From NCBI RefSeq assembly GCF_003151255.1, contig NZ_CP029481.1:806001-870000 (forward strand): a stretch of DNA of 64,000 bases. Direction: 5' to 3'. This document shows, piece after piece, positions 1-8,010 of the stretch. The notes under the pieces are model-generated. The model saw only the letters and a list, made by a program, of their open reading frames with translations. It had not been told where the DNA came from and made no database searches. The position numbers were made by a program, and so were the translations under genes. The stretch comes from Microvirga sp. 17 mud 1-3. Its GTDB lineage: Bacteria; Pseudomonadota; Alphaproteobacteria; Rhizobiales; Beijerinckiaceae. Every line of letters starts with the position of its first letter. Within the stretch, counting starts at the first letter, position 1.

Positions 1-2
1 TG

Positions 3-422
3 CTCCTGACGTCCAGCCTGGCGATGGCGCTCGCCGTCCAGCTGTCACGTGAAGGAAAGTTCCGTGCAACCTCTGCTTGGCTTTGCCTGACGGTTGCACT
101 CGGGCTTGTCTTCCTGGCGATCAAGAGTGTCGAGTACTACCAGGAATACGCCGAGGGCCTGATGCCGCTCTCTGACGGGATGAGGCCCCTGTCGAAGCCC
201 GGCGAGCAGCTCTTTTTCAATTTTTACTTGGTGGGAACCGGCCTGCACGCCCTCCATCTCACGATCGGCATCATCCTGGTGTCCGGGCTTGCATGGCGTG
301 TCGCACGTTCCGAAACTCCCTTGCCGCGCCGAGCCGTGACGGTGGAAATCGTGGGGCTCTACTGGCACCTCGTCGATGTGGTTTGGGTATTCATTTACCC
401 GATCTTCTATCTTGCCCGGTGA
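3..422 (+). CDS. cytochrome c oxidase subunit III-like protein (5' end outside window)
   Basis: This is the C-terminal part of a COX3-family membrane protein. The frame is already open at base 3 and reads LLTSSLAMALAV, a typical helix of the family, so the start lies upstream. At least three further hydrophobic helices follow, including segments around YLVGTGLHALHLTIGI and VGLYWHLVDVVWVFIYPIF, where the conserved His and Trp residues of subunit III lie. In the family the protein is an accessory subunit of a heme-copper oxidase or of nitric oxide reductase (NorE type) in the inner membrane. The next gene, 5 bases downstream, encodes a subunit IV-like protein, so the two are probably the tail of one oxidase operon. 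Which oxidase type it serves cannot be told from this fragment. Confidence 0.85.
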   Translation, partial: LLTSSLAMALAVQLSREGKFRATSAWLCLTVALGLVFLAIKSVEYYQEYAEGLMPLSDGMRPLSKPGEQLFFNFYLVGTGLHALHLTIGIILVSGLAWRVARSETPLPRRAVTVEIVGLYWHLVDVVWVFIYPIFYLAR

Positions 423-427
423 CTGCG

Positions 428-715
428 ATGACGGCCCATATTCGTACCCTCGTCCTCGTCTGGATTGCGCTCATGGCGCTTCTGGGACTGACACTCGGCG
501 CAAGCTTTCTGCCGCTGGGTGCGTTCAAGCCGGTGGTAAATGTCGGTATCGGATTTGCCAAGGCGGCCCTGATCTTCTGGTTCTTCATGCACCTGAGGGA
601 GGTAAGCGGGCTGATCCGGCTCGCTGCACTCGCAGGAGCAGTCGGCATCATCATCATGCTCGCCTTAATTTCGAGCGACTATCTCACCCGGCATTGGTTG
701 GAGGTCCCTCTTTAA
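428..715 (+). CDS. cytochrome c oxidase subunit IV-like small membrane protein
   Basis: A 95-residue protein with three predicted membrane helices (about residues 7-25, 35-52 and 64-84) and the motif KAALIFWFFMHL typical of bacterial COX4/CyoD-like subunits. I start it at the ATG at 428, five bases after the stop of the subunit III gene, because the first helix begins at once and longer upstream reading would overlap that gene. In the family these small subunits assist assembly or stability of a heme-copper oxidase. It is cotranscribed with the subunit III gene by position. Confidence 0.8.
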   Translation: MTAHIRTLVLVWIALMALLGLTLGASFLPLGAFKPVVNVGIGFAKAALIFWFFMHLREVSGLIRLAALAGAVGIIIMLALISSDYLTRHWLEVPL

Positions 716-1096
716 GCTGCTGTCCGACGAGAGCGGATCAAAGCACCTCAAAGATTCCATCGCACATCCGGGAGATTTCGTAAGGCAACCGGTCTCTAAT
801 ATTCCACTTACGCCTTAAGGAGGCGTAACGCTTATAGAGCAAGAACTGTCTTCTATAGGCATATTTGCTTCCTGCACTCGCATGTGGCCAATTGATCGCC
901 TCCGCAGTTGCCGACCACGCGACCAGCCGGCTAGGGAATTTTCAAATCAACAATAGACGATGAGGTCAAACTCTATAAAACCTTTTGAAGGCAGCAAGTG
1001 CTTATCCGAGGGTAATTGCCCGAAATTGCAGGGTGAATCCAGCCCTTGAGGCAGGTTTCGCAAGGGAAATCCAAAAAATCTGGGCTGGTCAGGTAA
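716..1096. other. intergenic region with one hairpin
   Basis: No convincing gene. A perfect 7-bp inverted repeat (808-814 with 822-828, loop of 7) lies about 95 bases after the oxidase stop; it lacks a T tract, so it may be a weak terminator or a processing hairpin for the oxidase transcript. The rest shows nothing I can support. Confidence 0.4.
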
Positions 1097-1186
<90 letters not shown>

Positions 1187-1378
1187 GTAAAGCTCTCAGG
1201 CTTTTCCGGCCGCTTGAGGGTTACTCCCCGACGGCCGAACATTCCGCATGCAGCGGAGGGCGTCCGTGTAGCTCCAAATGGACATAAAAGGCAAGATGCA
1301 AGTTGCATCGAAAAGGCGGCGACACTTTGCCTTCTTGCGAAAAGGCCCTAAAATAACCCCTTCGTTCGGAGAGGAATC

Positions 1379-1702
1379 TTGTTGAAGTTTCTGGCGCGTA
1401 TGTTCGGCTTGCTGCTGGTCGCCGCTGGCTTCGTCGGTCTTGTGATCGACGGAACCCGCTCGATCGTCAATAATGTGATATCGTTCACGACGGTCGACAG
1501 CCTTATCGGCTTCCTTGTCCCGGGCGGCGTACCGGAGCTTCAGACCCGCGTTGCGGCTCGGCTATCGCCCTGGTTCTGGGATACCTTCCTCATCCATCTT
1601 CTCCAGTTCCCGGCATCCGTTACGGCTTTCCTTATCGGCGCCTTCCTGCTCTGGGCGGGGCAGAGATCCATGGAGCCTATCGGCTATCTGGCCGGGCGCT
1701 GA
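1379..1702 (+). CDS. conserved small membrane protein of unknown function
   Basis: A 107-residue protein I do not recognise by name. It has an N-terminal helix (about residues 6-25) and a C-terminal helix (about 77-97), with a short polar stretch between that mentions no catalytic motif. The start is a TTG: GGAGAGG sits at 1368-1374, so TTG 1379 or the next codon TTG 1382 is used; the latter has the better spacing. It lies alone between the tRNA and msrA in the same direction as msrA, with about 90 bases before msrA. Confidence 0.65.
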   Translation: MLKFLARMFGLLLVAAGFVGLVIDGTRSIVNNVISFTTVDSLIGFLVPGGVPELQTRVAARLSPWFWDTFLIHLLQFPASVTAFLIGAFLLWAGQRSMEPIGYLAGR

Positions 1703-1794
1703 TCCTCCCCGGAGGAGCCTCGCGGAATGGTGACGGAAGCAGGCCTTCGTTCGGAAACGAAGCGTCACTACATGTGAGGAAACGAGGACCCGCC

Positions 1795-2454
1795 ATGTTT
1801 GGATTTCGCAAGCGACTCGATCTTCCCACGGCCTCGGAGGCCTTGCCGGGGCGTGAGATGCCCCTGGAGACGGCGCCGACCCATTTCATCAATGGGCATC
1901 CCCTCAAGCCGCCCTATCCGGAGGGCTTCGAGAAAGCCATGTTCGGGCTCGGCTGCTTCTGGGGAGCGGAGCGGAAGTTCTGGCAGCTCGAAGACGGTAT
2001 CTGGATCACGGCTGCGGGATATTCGGCCGGGGTTACGCCGAACCCGACCTACGAGGAGGTCTGCACGGGTCTGACGGGCCATAACGAAGTGGTGCTCGTG
2101 GTCTTCGATCCCGGAAAGATCTCCTATGAGGCGCTCCTGAAAACATTCTGGGAGAGTCATGATCCCACCCAGGGGATGCGCCAGGGCAACGATATCGGCA
2201 CCCAGTACCGCTCTGGGATCTATGTCTTTGACGAGAGCCAGCGACAGGCTGCGGAGGCCAGTCGCGGCGCCTATGAGACGGCGCTTGCCGGCAAGGGTTA
2301 TGGGCCGGTGACGACCGAGATCCTCGAAGCCGGGCCTTTCTATTTTGCTGAGGATTATCATCAGCAATATCTGGCGAAGAACCCCAACGGCTATTGCGGG
2401 CTCGGCGGAACGGGCGTGGCCTGCCAAATCGGAACCGGTATCGCCGCCGAGTAG
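1795..2454 (+). CDS. msrA: peptide-methionine (S)-S-oxide reductase
   Basis: MsrA reduces the S epimer of methionine sulfoxide in proteins, using thioredoxin as electron donor, in the cytoplasm. The 219-residue product carries the family signature GCFWG with catalytic Cys54, the downstream GHNEVV segment with the conserved Glu, and two C-terminal cysteines (Cys201 and Cys210) in a Gly-rich tail that fit the recycling cysteines. The ATG at 1795 is preceded by a purine-rich GAGGAAACGAGGA stretch; an earlier in-frame GTG at 1774 would overlap that site and is less likely. The N-terminal 40 residues precede the catalytic core, as in longer MsrA proteins of this group. A strong terminator follows. 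Confidence 0.95.
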   Translation: MFGFRKRLDLPTASEALPGREMPLETAPTHFINGHPLKPPYPEGFEKAMFGLGCFWGAERKFWQLEDGIWITAAGYSAGVTPNPTYEEVCTGLTGHNEVVLVVFDPGKISYEALLKTFWESHDPTQGMRQGNDIGTQYRSGIYVFDESQRQAAEASRGAYETALAGKGYGPVTTEILEAGPFYFAEDYHQQYLAKNPNGYCGLGGTGVACQIGTGIAAE

Positions 2455-2489
2455 CGCGCCATTTCAGGCGAAAAGCAGCCCCACCTCAA

Positions 2490-2531
2490 AAAGAAAGGCC
2501 CCTGGTTGACGAGAACCAGGGGCCTTTCTTT
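2490..2531 (+). terminator. rho-independent terminator after msrA
   Basis: A perfect 18-bp inverted repeat (2490-2507 with 2514-2531, loop of 6) whose outer arms are A-rich on the left and T-rich on the right, so it can end transcription in both directions: msrA from the left and mepA, which converges on it, from the right. Confidence 0.93.
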
Positions 2532-2558
2532 TGGAGTGCGCATCGCGCTGCCCCATGA

Positions 2559-3470
2559 TCAAGGGGCTGCCAGCACTCGACGGCATTCGGACGGAAGCTG
2601 TGCCAGCGTCAGGGGAGGGCGCGGCTTGCCCGGCTTCGGGTGGAGAAATTCGGGCGTGAACCAGCGGGCAAGTTCCGCTCCACAGCCGTCGCCGGCCGGA
2701 GGCGGGCTCTGGTCTTCGCAGGCCTCACTACCGCCCGGGCAGGCGAGACGGACATGGAAGTGGTAATTGTGCCCGAACATGGGCCGTATCTTTCGAAGCC
2801 ACGCCCGGTCCTCACCGGCCTCACGGCAGAGCGCCTTCTTGATGGCAGCATTCACGAAGATGCGGGCAACGCTCCGCTGCGATGCGGCAGCACGCAGGAG
2901 GGCCGTGTGCTGGGGAGTCCAGGCCTCAGGATCCACGTCGATCCCATCCGGTCTCACGACATTCGTTGCGGACATTTCCTCGCGTTCGGCGCGGCTCAGG
3001 CGACGCGACGGCATGGGCGTCAGCCAGATGTCGGCATCGAGGCCGATCTGGTGAGAAGCATGACCTGTGATCATGGGGCCGCCGCGCGGTTGCGCCATGT
3101 CGCCGACGAGCAGGCCCGGCCAACCATTGACCTGGGGCACTTTCGCCGACAGCTGCCGGAGAAAGGCGACCATGTCGGGGTGGCCCCAGTTCCGGTTGCG
3201 GGACAGGCGCATGACCTGCCAGGTCTCCCCGTCTACCGGAATCTCGGCTCCGCCGGCCAGGCAACCGCGGGCATAGCCGCCGATGGAATGCGCCGGCAGT
3301 GCGGCGGGCTTTTCCCGGCGGCCGAACAATTCCTTCGCGGCGACGGACGGATCGTCGGGACGCGCCAGGGGTGGAAGCGGCTTGGGGTTGACGCTTCCTT
3401 TGTCCTGGGCCTGGGCCGCGGTGGCGAGGATGAGGAGAAGGCTCGAGGCGAGAATTCGAATCACATGCAT
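2559..3470 (-). CDS. mepA: penicillin-insensitive murein endopeptidase
   Basis: MepA is a periplasmic zinc D,D-endopeptidase (LAS family) that cuts peptide cross-links of peptidoglycan. The 303-residue protein has a signal peptide ending near AQAQ (residue 22). Metal-binding motifs are visible: GHASHQIGLDADIW (His140, Asp147) and GHNYHFHVRL (His237, His239). Six or so cysteines after the signal fit the disulfide-rich mature enzyme. Length matches the family. It converges with msrA on a shared terminator, and its upstream side faces an SDR gene transcribed the same way, about 125 bases away. That gap starts with TAGAGCATCG, a fragment of a repeat found more fully at 32863-33018. Confidence 0.93.
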   Translation of the reverse strand: MHVIRILASSLLLILATAAQAQDKGSVNPKPLPPLARPDDPSVAAKELFGRREKPAALPAHSIGGYARGCLAGGAEIPVDGETWQVMRLSRNRNWGHPDMVAFLRQLSAKVPQVNGWPGLLVGDMAQPRGGPMITGHASHQIGLDADIWLTPMPSRRLSRAEREEMSATNVVRPDGIDVDPEAWTPQHTALLRAAASQRSVARIFVNAAIKKALCREAGEDRAWLRKIRPMFGHNYHFHVRLACPGGSEACEDQSPPPAGDGCGAELARWFTPEFLHPKPGKPRPPLTLAQLPSECRRVLAAP

Positions 3471-3594
3471 GGAGGAAGGCTAGAGCATCGTACCGGAAAA
3501 TGGAGTCGGCTGACCGGACTCCCAGGACAGGCGGGAGGTTGAGGCCGGAGGAGGTCTCCGGCTTCCCGTTCTCCCAAATCGCGATCGTGACCGG

Positions 3595-4749
3595 TCAGTG
3601 CCGTGCCTGCGGGCGGGCACCAGGTTCCATGCGCCGGGACATGTAACCAGGGCCGGGACCATGCTTGTCGTGGCCATTTCCCAGGCGGCGCGTCACGGTG
3701 CGGTAGGGTGGCGCCGGACGGCGGTGCGGACGGCGGCGAGAAGACCTGAGGGGAAGCAGCAAGGCCGCCACTGCGGCTCCTATGCCGGCAAGGATCGCGG
3801 TTGTGGCGACGGGATGCATCTGCGCCTCGAGAAGCAGGCTCGTCTTGCGCGGCTCACCCGGAAGCGAGGAATACATGTCCCCGTCCTGCCGGGCACGATA
3901 AAGATTGTCCCTCATTCCCGGGCGCTCCGGATGATGTGTGGTCTGGCTGGAATAGCCGGTCCATTCCATGGCGCGATCGACCATTCGCGGAGCGACCTTG
4001 CCCATGGCGCCGATGGCCCAGCCGCCGAACCCGATGGTCATTTCCCGCCGCTTGTTCTCGGCCGCAAACACAATGGCCCTCGCGACCAGGTGCGGATCGT
4101 AGCTGGGGGGCGGCACGGCGGCCTCCGCATCGAGGTAGTTGCGGGCATGCTCCACATAAGGCGTGTCGATGGACGACGGTTTGATCAGGCAAAGCCAGAC
4201 CGGGGCGCCCTCGTTTTCCAGCTCCATGCGGAACCCGTCGGTAAAGCCCTTCACGGCATGTTTGGAAGCGGAATACTGCGTCTGGAGCATCATGGCGCGC
4301 TCGGACAGCACGCTTCCTACGTTGATGATGGTGCCGCCCCGTTTGCGCAGATGCTCGGCCGCAATCGTCGAGCCATAGACGACACCCCAGTAATTCACCT
4401 CGAAGAGCCGGCGCTGGTCCTGCATGGGGATGCGGTCGAGGGAGCCGTAGAGGGTCACGGCTGCGTCGTTGATCCAGGTATCGAAGCCGCCGAAGGTGTC
4501 GATCGTCTGTCGGGCCACCTGTTCCAGATCCTCGTATCTGCTGACGTCGGCCGGGACCGCAAGGGTCCGCGTTCCTGCCCGGTTCAGCTCATCGGCGATC
4601 TGTCGGAGGGCATCCGCATTGCGCGCGACGAGCACGAGGCGCCGTGCTCCGCGCTCGGCAAGAAGCCGGGCCGTAGCGAGCCCGATCCCGCTCGAAGCGC
4701 CGGTGACGACGACGACCTGTTCCTCGACCGGCTTCTGCTGAAATCTCAT
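3595..4749 (-). CDS. SDR-family oxidoreductase with C-terminal membrane segment
   Basis: A 384-residue short-chain dehydrogenase. The N-terminal Rossmann fold has TGASSGIG at residues 16-23, and the catalytic set is Ser146, Tyr159 and Lys163 (YSASK). The usual NNAG motif reads NDAA. After the roughly 250-residue catalytic core there is a C-terminal extension with a hydrophobic helix near residues 320-342 and a very basic, Arg/Pro/His-rich tail, so the enzyme may be membrane-tethered. The ATG at 4749 is chosen because GGAGGAG lies just upstream; an earlier ATG at 4770 would put that site inside the gene. An EcfG-type promoter lies at 4815-4791. The substrate is unknown. Confidence 0.88.
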   Translation of the reverse strand: MRFQQKPVEEQVVVVTGASSGIGLATARLLAERGARRLVLVARNADALRQIADELNRAGTRTLAVPADVSRYEDLEQVARQTIDTFGGFDTWINDAAVTLYGSLDRIPMQDQRRLFEVNYWGVVYGSTIAAEHLRKRGGTIINVGSVLSERAMMLQTQYSASKHAVKGFTDGFRMELENEGAPVWLCLIKPSSIDTPYVEHARNYLDAEAAVPPPSYDPHLVARAIVFAAENKRREMTIGFGGWAIGAMGKVAPRMVDRAMEWTGYSSQTTHHPERPGMRDNLYRARQDGDMYSSLPGEPRKTSLLLEAQMHPVATTAILAGIGAAVAALLLPLRSSRRRPHRRPAPPYRTVTRRLGNGHDKHGPGPGYMSRRMEPGARPQARH

Positions 4750-4790
4750 CTTTTGCTCCTCCGCTCCCATGGCGTCCGCGAACCCGGTTC

Positions 4791-4815
4791 AACGTGAGGG
4801 TAAAAGACGGGTTCC
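4791..4815 (-). promoter_or_regulatory. EcfG-type general stress promoter for the SDR gene
   Basis: On the minus strand GGAAC (4815-4811) is followed by 16 bases and CGTT (4794-4791). This matches the alphaproteobacterial EcfG consensus GGAAC-N16/17-CGTT exactly. The predicted transcript would start near 4784, about 35 bases before the SDR start codon. Confidence 0.72.
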
Positions 4816-4894
4816 CAGGCCGTGCGGCGGCGGTCCGTCGCTCCCTGAGGCGAGCCGCGTCCGCATCCAGGCGCGCCAACGCTGAAAATGGCCC

Positions 4895-4920
4895 GGAACC
4901 GGCGTTTTTGCCCGAGCGTT
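4895..4920 (+). promoter_or_regulatory. EcfG-type general stress promoter for the PRC-barrel gene
   Basis: GGAAC (4895-4899), 17 bases, CGTT (4917-4920): an exact match to the EcfG consensus. The transcript would start near 4927, and the PRC-barrel gene starts at 4952 behind an AAAGGAG site. It is back to back with the SDR promoter. Confidence 0.75.
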
Positions 4921-4951
4921 GCCATGGCATCGAAGGACAAAGGAGAAGACG

Positions 4952-5362
4952 ATGGAGACGACGACACAGAGCAGCGCCGTTCGTGAGACCCACAGTCTGA
5001 TCGCCAGTGACAAGGTCGAAGGAACGCCGGTTCGGCGGACCGACGGCGACAAGATCGGGACGATCGAGCGCGTCATGATCGACAAGCGCTCCGGCAAGGT
5101 GGCCTATGCGGTCATGAGCTTCGGCGGCTTCATGGGCCTCGGAGAGGAGTACTACACCCTTCCTTGGGGCGTCCTGAAATACAACACGGAGCTGGATGCT
5201 TATGAGCTGAATCTCACCGAGGATCAGCTTCGCGGTGCCCCGCGCCGCACGGCGGAGGGGCACGATGCCTCCTACGATCGCCAGTGGGAGGAGCACGTCC
5301 ACCGCTATTACAACGCCACGCCCTACTGGGGAGAGAGCGATCCGCTGAGCACCGGCCGCTGA
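4952..5362 (+). CDS. PRC-barrel domain protein
   Basis: A 136-residue soluble protein with a PRC-barrel fold of about residues 15-85: the segment TDGDKIGTIERVMIDKRSGK is the first beta hairpin, followed by AYAVMSFGGFMGLGEEYYTLPW. Proteins of this type in Rhizobiales are small, abundant stress proteins; the domain binds partners in photosynthetic reaction centres and RNA-processing factors elsewhere, but no role can be assigned here. The start ATG 4952 follows AAAGGAGAAG. The EcfG-type promoter directly upstream suggests induction by desiccation, osmotic or stationary-phase stress. A terminator follows 30 bases after the stop. Confidence 0.9.
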   Translation: METTTQSSAVRETHSLIASDKVEGTPVRRTDGDKIGTIERVMIDKRSGKVAYAVMSFGGFMGLGEEYYTLPWGVLKYNTELDAYELNLTEDQLRGAPRRTAEGHDASYDRQWEEHVHRYYNATPYWGESDPLSTGR

Positions 5363-5391
5363 GCCGATGCTCTACGACGGCCCTGAACGAC

Positions 5392-5421
5392 AATCGCCCG
5401 GCTTTCGCCGGGCGATTTTTT
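5392..5421 (+). terminator. rho-independent terminator after the PRC-barrel gene
   Basis: An 11-bp perfect stem (5392-5402 with 5407-5417), a 4-base loop TTTC and a T run to 5421. It separates the PRC-barrel gene from the convergent histone-like gene. Confidence 0.94.
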
Positions 5422-5474
5422 GTCGGGTCCGGCGAGCAGGGAAGATCCCGCCGGCCGTACCGAACGGTTCAAGC

Positions 5475-6350
5475 TCAGCGCTTCGACTTCGTCGGAGACT
5501 TGCGAGAGCCGGAGGAGCGCTTCGTGCCGACGGCGCTCGACTTCTTGGTCGAGGACGTGCGGCTCGTGGCAGCTGCCGCGCGAGCCGGCGCCTTAGCCGT
5601 GCTGCGAGACTTGCCCGCGCTGCGGGACTTGGACGCAGAGCTCTTCGAGGGGCTCTTGGCCGCGGTGCGAGCCGAGGACTTCGAGGCCGAAGACCGGGTC
5701 GAGGACTTCGCCGCGGTCGACCGGGCGGACGACTTCGAAGCCGAAGACCGGGCCGCGGGCTTGGCGCTGCTGCGAGCCGAGGTGCTGCGGGATGCGCTCG
5801 AACGCGAGGACGCTGCGCTCCGGCTGGCCGTCTTGGACGGAGCCTTCCTGGCCGTCGTGCTGCGGGAAGCAGCGCTGCGGGTCGAGGACTTTGCTGCCGA
5901 CTTGGCGGGTGCCTTCTTGGCGGCCGAACGCGAGGTGGTGGCCTTCGCGGCCGTCTTCTTGGCGCCGGACTTCGCCGCGCTGGTCCTGCTCGCGCTGGAC
6001 TTGCTTGCGCCGGTCTTGGACGCTGCGCTCCGGCTCGTCGTCCTGGACGGAGCCTTCTTGGCCGCCGTGCTGCGGGAAGCAGCGCTGCGGGTCGAGGACT
6101 TCGCGGCCGACTTGGTGCCGGTCCTGGAAGCCGTCTTCGTGCCGCTCTTCGCGGCGCTCTTGCGGGACGAGGTCCCGGCCGATTTCGCGGCGGATTTACG
6201 GGCCGTCTTCGTGCCGCTCTTGGCACTGGACGATCCGCTCTTCTTGCTGGAAGAGCTGCGGCGGGCGCTGCTCTTCTTTTTGGTGCTGGTCGCACCAGAG
6301 TCACCCGTGAACAGCATCGTCAGCGGGTTTGACTTTTCGTCTGTCGGCAT
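5475..6350 (-). CDS. histone H1-like Lys/Ala/Ser-rich protein
   Basis: A 291-residue protein made almost only of Ser, Ala, Lys, Arg and Thr after a short ordinary N-terminus (MPTDEKSNPLTMLFTGDSGA). Repeated units such as KSSTRSAASRST, KSAAKS and AAKKAP resemble histone H1 C-terminal tails and bacterial histone-like proteins such as Hc2 or AlgP, which bind DNA non-specifically and compact the nucleoid. There is no acidic patch, no Cys and no predicted membrane segment; it should be disordered and very basic. The start ATG 6350 follows GGAGGCGGCT; an upstream in-frame ATG has no such site. Plus-strand frames that also stay open here are a by-product of the skewed codon composition. An EcfG-type promoter lies upstream, so it is probably a stress-induced DNA binder. 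Confidence 0.85.
   Translation of the reverse strand: MPTDEKSNPLTMLFTGDSGATSTKKKSSARRSSSSKKSGSSSAKSGTKTARKSAAKSAGTSSRKSAAKSGTKTASRTGTKSAAKSSTRSAASRSTAAKKAPSRTTSRSAASKTGASKSSASRTSAAKSGAKKTAAKATTSRSAAKKAPAKSAAKSSTRSAASRSTTARKAPSKTASRSAASSRSSASRSTSARSSAKPAARSSASKSSARSTAAKSSTRSSASKSSARTAAKSPSKSSASKSRSAGKSRSTAKAPARAAAATSRTSSTKKSSAVGTKRSSGSRKSPTKSKR
5809..6115 (-). repeat. 97-bp internal direct repeat with 210-bp spacing
   Basis: Bases 5809-5905 and 6019-6115 are near-identical and lie exactly 210 bases (70 codons) apart in the histone-like gene. The differences I see are single-base and mostly silent. They mark a past in-frame duplication of a 70-residue block. Confidence 0.8.
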
Positions 6351-6399
6351 AGCCGCCTCCTTCAAGGGCCTTCGCGTGCAACCGTCACGCTTCGAAGGC

Positions 6400-6424
6400 A
6401 ACGTCGTTATACCAAGCGGGTTCC
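6400..6424 (-). promoter_or_regulatory. EcfG-type general stress promoter for the histone-like gene
   Basis: On the minus strand GGAAC (6424-6420), 16 bases, CGTT (6403-6400). Exact consensus match. The transcript would begin near 6393, about 43 bases before the start codon at 6350. Confidence 0.74.
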
Positions 6425-7143
6425 GATTAACGGAAAGTGTAGAAAGTAAAACGGGCACATTTTCTGTGGATACTTTTCGCCTGCTGCTGCTTTCAGGCTT
6501 GCGCTCAGAGGGCGCGATGCACCCCGCAATACTGCTGTTCGATGTGTTGTGCCGTGTCTGTCGGTCGCTGCCATGTGATATGACGATGATTGTAAAAAGA
6601 TCGTTTTATCAATGAGATAGAGCGTGTCTCGCATCGGATGAATTGCACGCTTTTCGATGCACCCTCTTCGTACGGAGAGGTATGATGTGCGCAAGCAATG
6701 CATGCTGGATCGTGTCCCAAAAGCGTGCCGAATGCGGGTGCAAATTTTTTTGCGATCCGTGTCCCGTGTCACGCTTCCCGCGACCTGAGCGGCACGCAAA
6801 TCATGCTCTCGTGAGAGCCGAACCGGCATGCTCTGTGTATGACTCCGCATCGATCGGACATCCGACGCCCCCTCTGCTGCTGGTGCAGACGACACGCGCG
6901 GGGACCGTCGCTTGCCAGGAGCTGATCATCGCTCACGGCACATGCGCCTGACTGACCGAGAACCTTGGGCGCACCTGATGCTTGATCCTCCGGCCCGCAT
7001 CCGACGATGCCTCTTGGCGGTTTGCACGGTGCGAAGCAGACGGCATCGGGCGAACTCCTGCCCTGTGAAAATTCCTTCACGGGAAAGGGATCTGGCGTTA
7101 ATCCAGAGGGTGCTCCTCCACCGACTCCATTCGGCTTCCAGAC
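6425..7143. other. long intergenic region, no supported gene
   Basis: About 720 bases between the histone-like gene and the DMT permease. It is less GC-rich than its surroundings at 6430-6700. No open frame has a plausible start with protein-like composition. An imperfect palindrome around 6662-6681 (CCTCTTCGTACGGAGAGG) is the only local structure noticed. The promoter of the permease-helicase pair must lie near its right end, but I cannot pick out clear -35/-10 elements. Confidence 0.4.
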
Positions 7144-8010
7144 GTGTCCCATCGCAGCATCCTTGCCGTCGTCTTTTGGATGACCGGCGCCCTCCTGTCC
7201 TTCTCGACGACGGCCGTTGCCGTGCGGGCTCTCTCGGGGACCTTCTCGGTGTTCGAGATCCTGTCCATCCGCAATGGTACGGCGGTCGTGTTTCTTCTTC
7301 TCCTTGCGGCGTTCCGGCCGGTGCTGCGCCCGGGTCTCATGTCAGGCCGCATCGGGCTGCATCTCGTGCGCAACGTGGTGCATTTCGCCGGCACGGCAGC
7401 CTGGGCGTTCAGCCTGACGATCCTGCCTTTGGCCACCGTATTCGCGCTCGAATTCACCACCCCCGCATGGGTGGCGCTCCTGGCTATCCCGTTCCTGCGG
7501 GAGCGGTTGACGCAGGGGCGTTTGGTGGCCGTGATACTCGGCTTCGTGGGTGTCCTCGTCATCCTCCGGCCAGGAGCCGAGACTGCACAGCCCGCGAGCC
7601 TCCTGGTTCTCGGCGTCGCGCTCGCATTCGCTCTGGTGGCCATCGTGACCAAGCGGCTCACGGCAACCGAGAGCACCTTCTCGATCATCTTTCTCATGAA
7701 CCTGATGCAGCTGCCGATGAACCTCATTGGGGCGGGCTGGGGCTTCTGGCAGCGTCTGGAGGTTTCTCAGGCGCTGCCTCTCCTGGGGCTTTGCGCGGGT
7801 GGCCTGCTCTCGCATTTCTGCCTGACGAACGCCTATCGCCATGGGGATGCGAGCATGGTCGTGCCGCTCGACTTTCTGCGTATCCCCCTGATCGCTTTTG
7901 TCGGCTGGAGGCTTTATGGCGAGCCTCTCGATCCCTATGTGTTCGTCGGCAGTGCCTGCATCATTGCCGGAATCCTTTACTCCCTGCGCCGCGAGACGAA
8001 ACTCTCATGA
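7144..8010 (+). CDS. EamA/DMT-family permease
   Basis: A 288-residue, ten-helix inner-membrane protein made of two EamA repeats (about residues 7-135 and 145-283). The first repeat ends with FTTPAWVALLAIPFLRERLT and the second with FLRIPLIAFVGWRLYGEPL, the paired signature of drug/metabolite transporters. Substrate unknown; family members export metabolites or amino acids. An in-frame stop at 7099-7101 leaves GTG 7144 as the only start that keeps helix 1 whole; ATG 7180 would remove half of it. The ribosome site is weak. Its stop codon overlaps the start of the helicase gene (ATGA at 8007-8010). Confidence 0.88.
   Translation: MSHRSILAVVFWMTGALLSFSTTAVAVRALSGTFSVFEILSIRNGTAVVFLLLLAAFRPVLRPGLMSGRIGLHLVRNVVHFAGTAAWAFSLTILPLATVFALEFTTPAWVALLAIPFLRERLTQGRLVAVILGFVGVLVILRPGAETAQPASLLVLGVALAFALVAIVTKRLTATESTFSIIFLMNLMQLPMNLIGAGWGFWQRLEVSQALPLLGLCAGGLLSHFCLTNAYRHGDASMVVPLDFLRIPLIAFVGWRLYGEPLDPYVFVGSACIIAGILYSLRRETKLS

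Noticed and set aside
5284..6615. Long plus-strand frames opposite the histone-like gene, rich in Leu/Ala/Asp or Arg/Gly
   Set aside because: They are complements of the Lys/Ala/Ser repeats; no ribosome site, and the minus-strand gene has a good start, promoter and plausible protein.
6912..8006. Upstream extension of the helicase frame through the permease gene
   Set aside because: The frame is open but overlaps the permease completely; helicase homology starts at the ATG at 8007.
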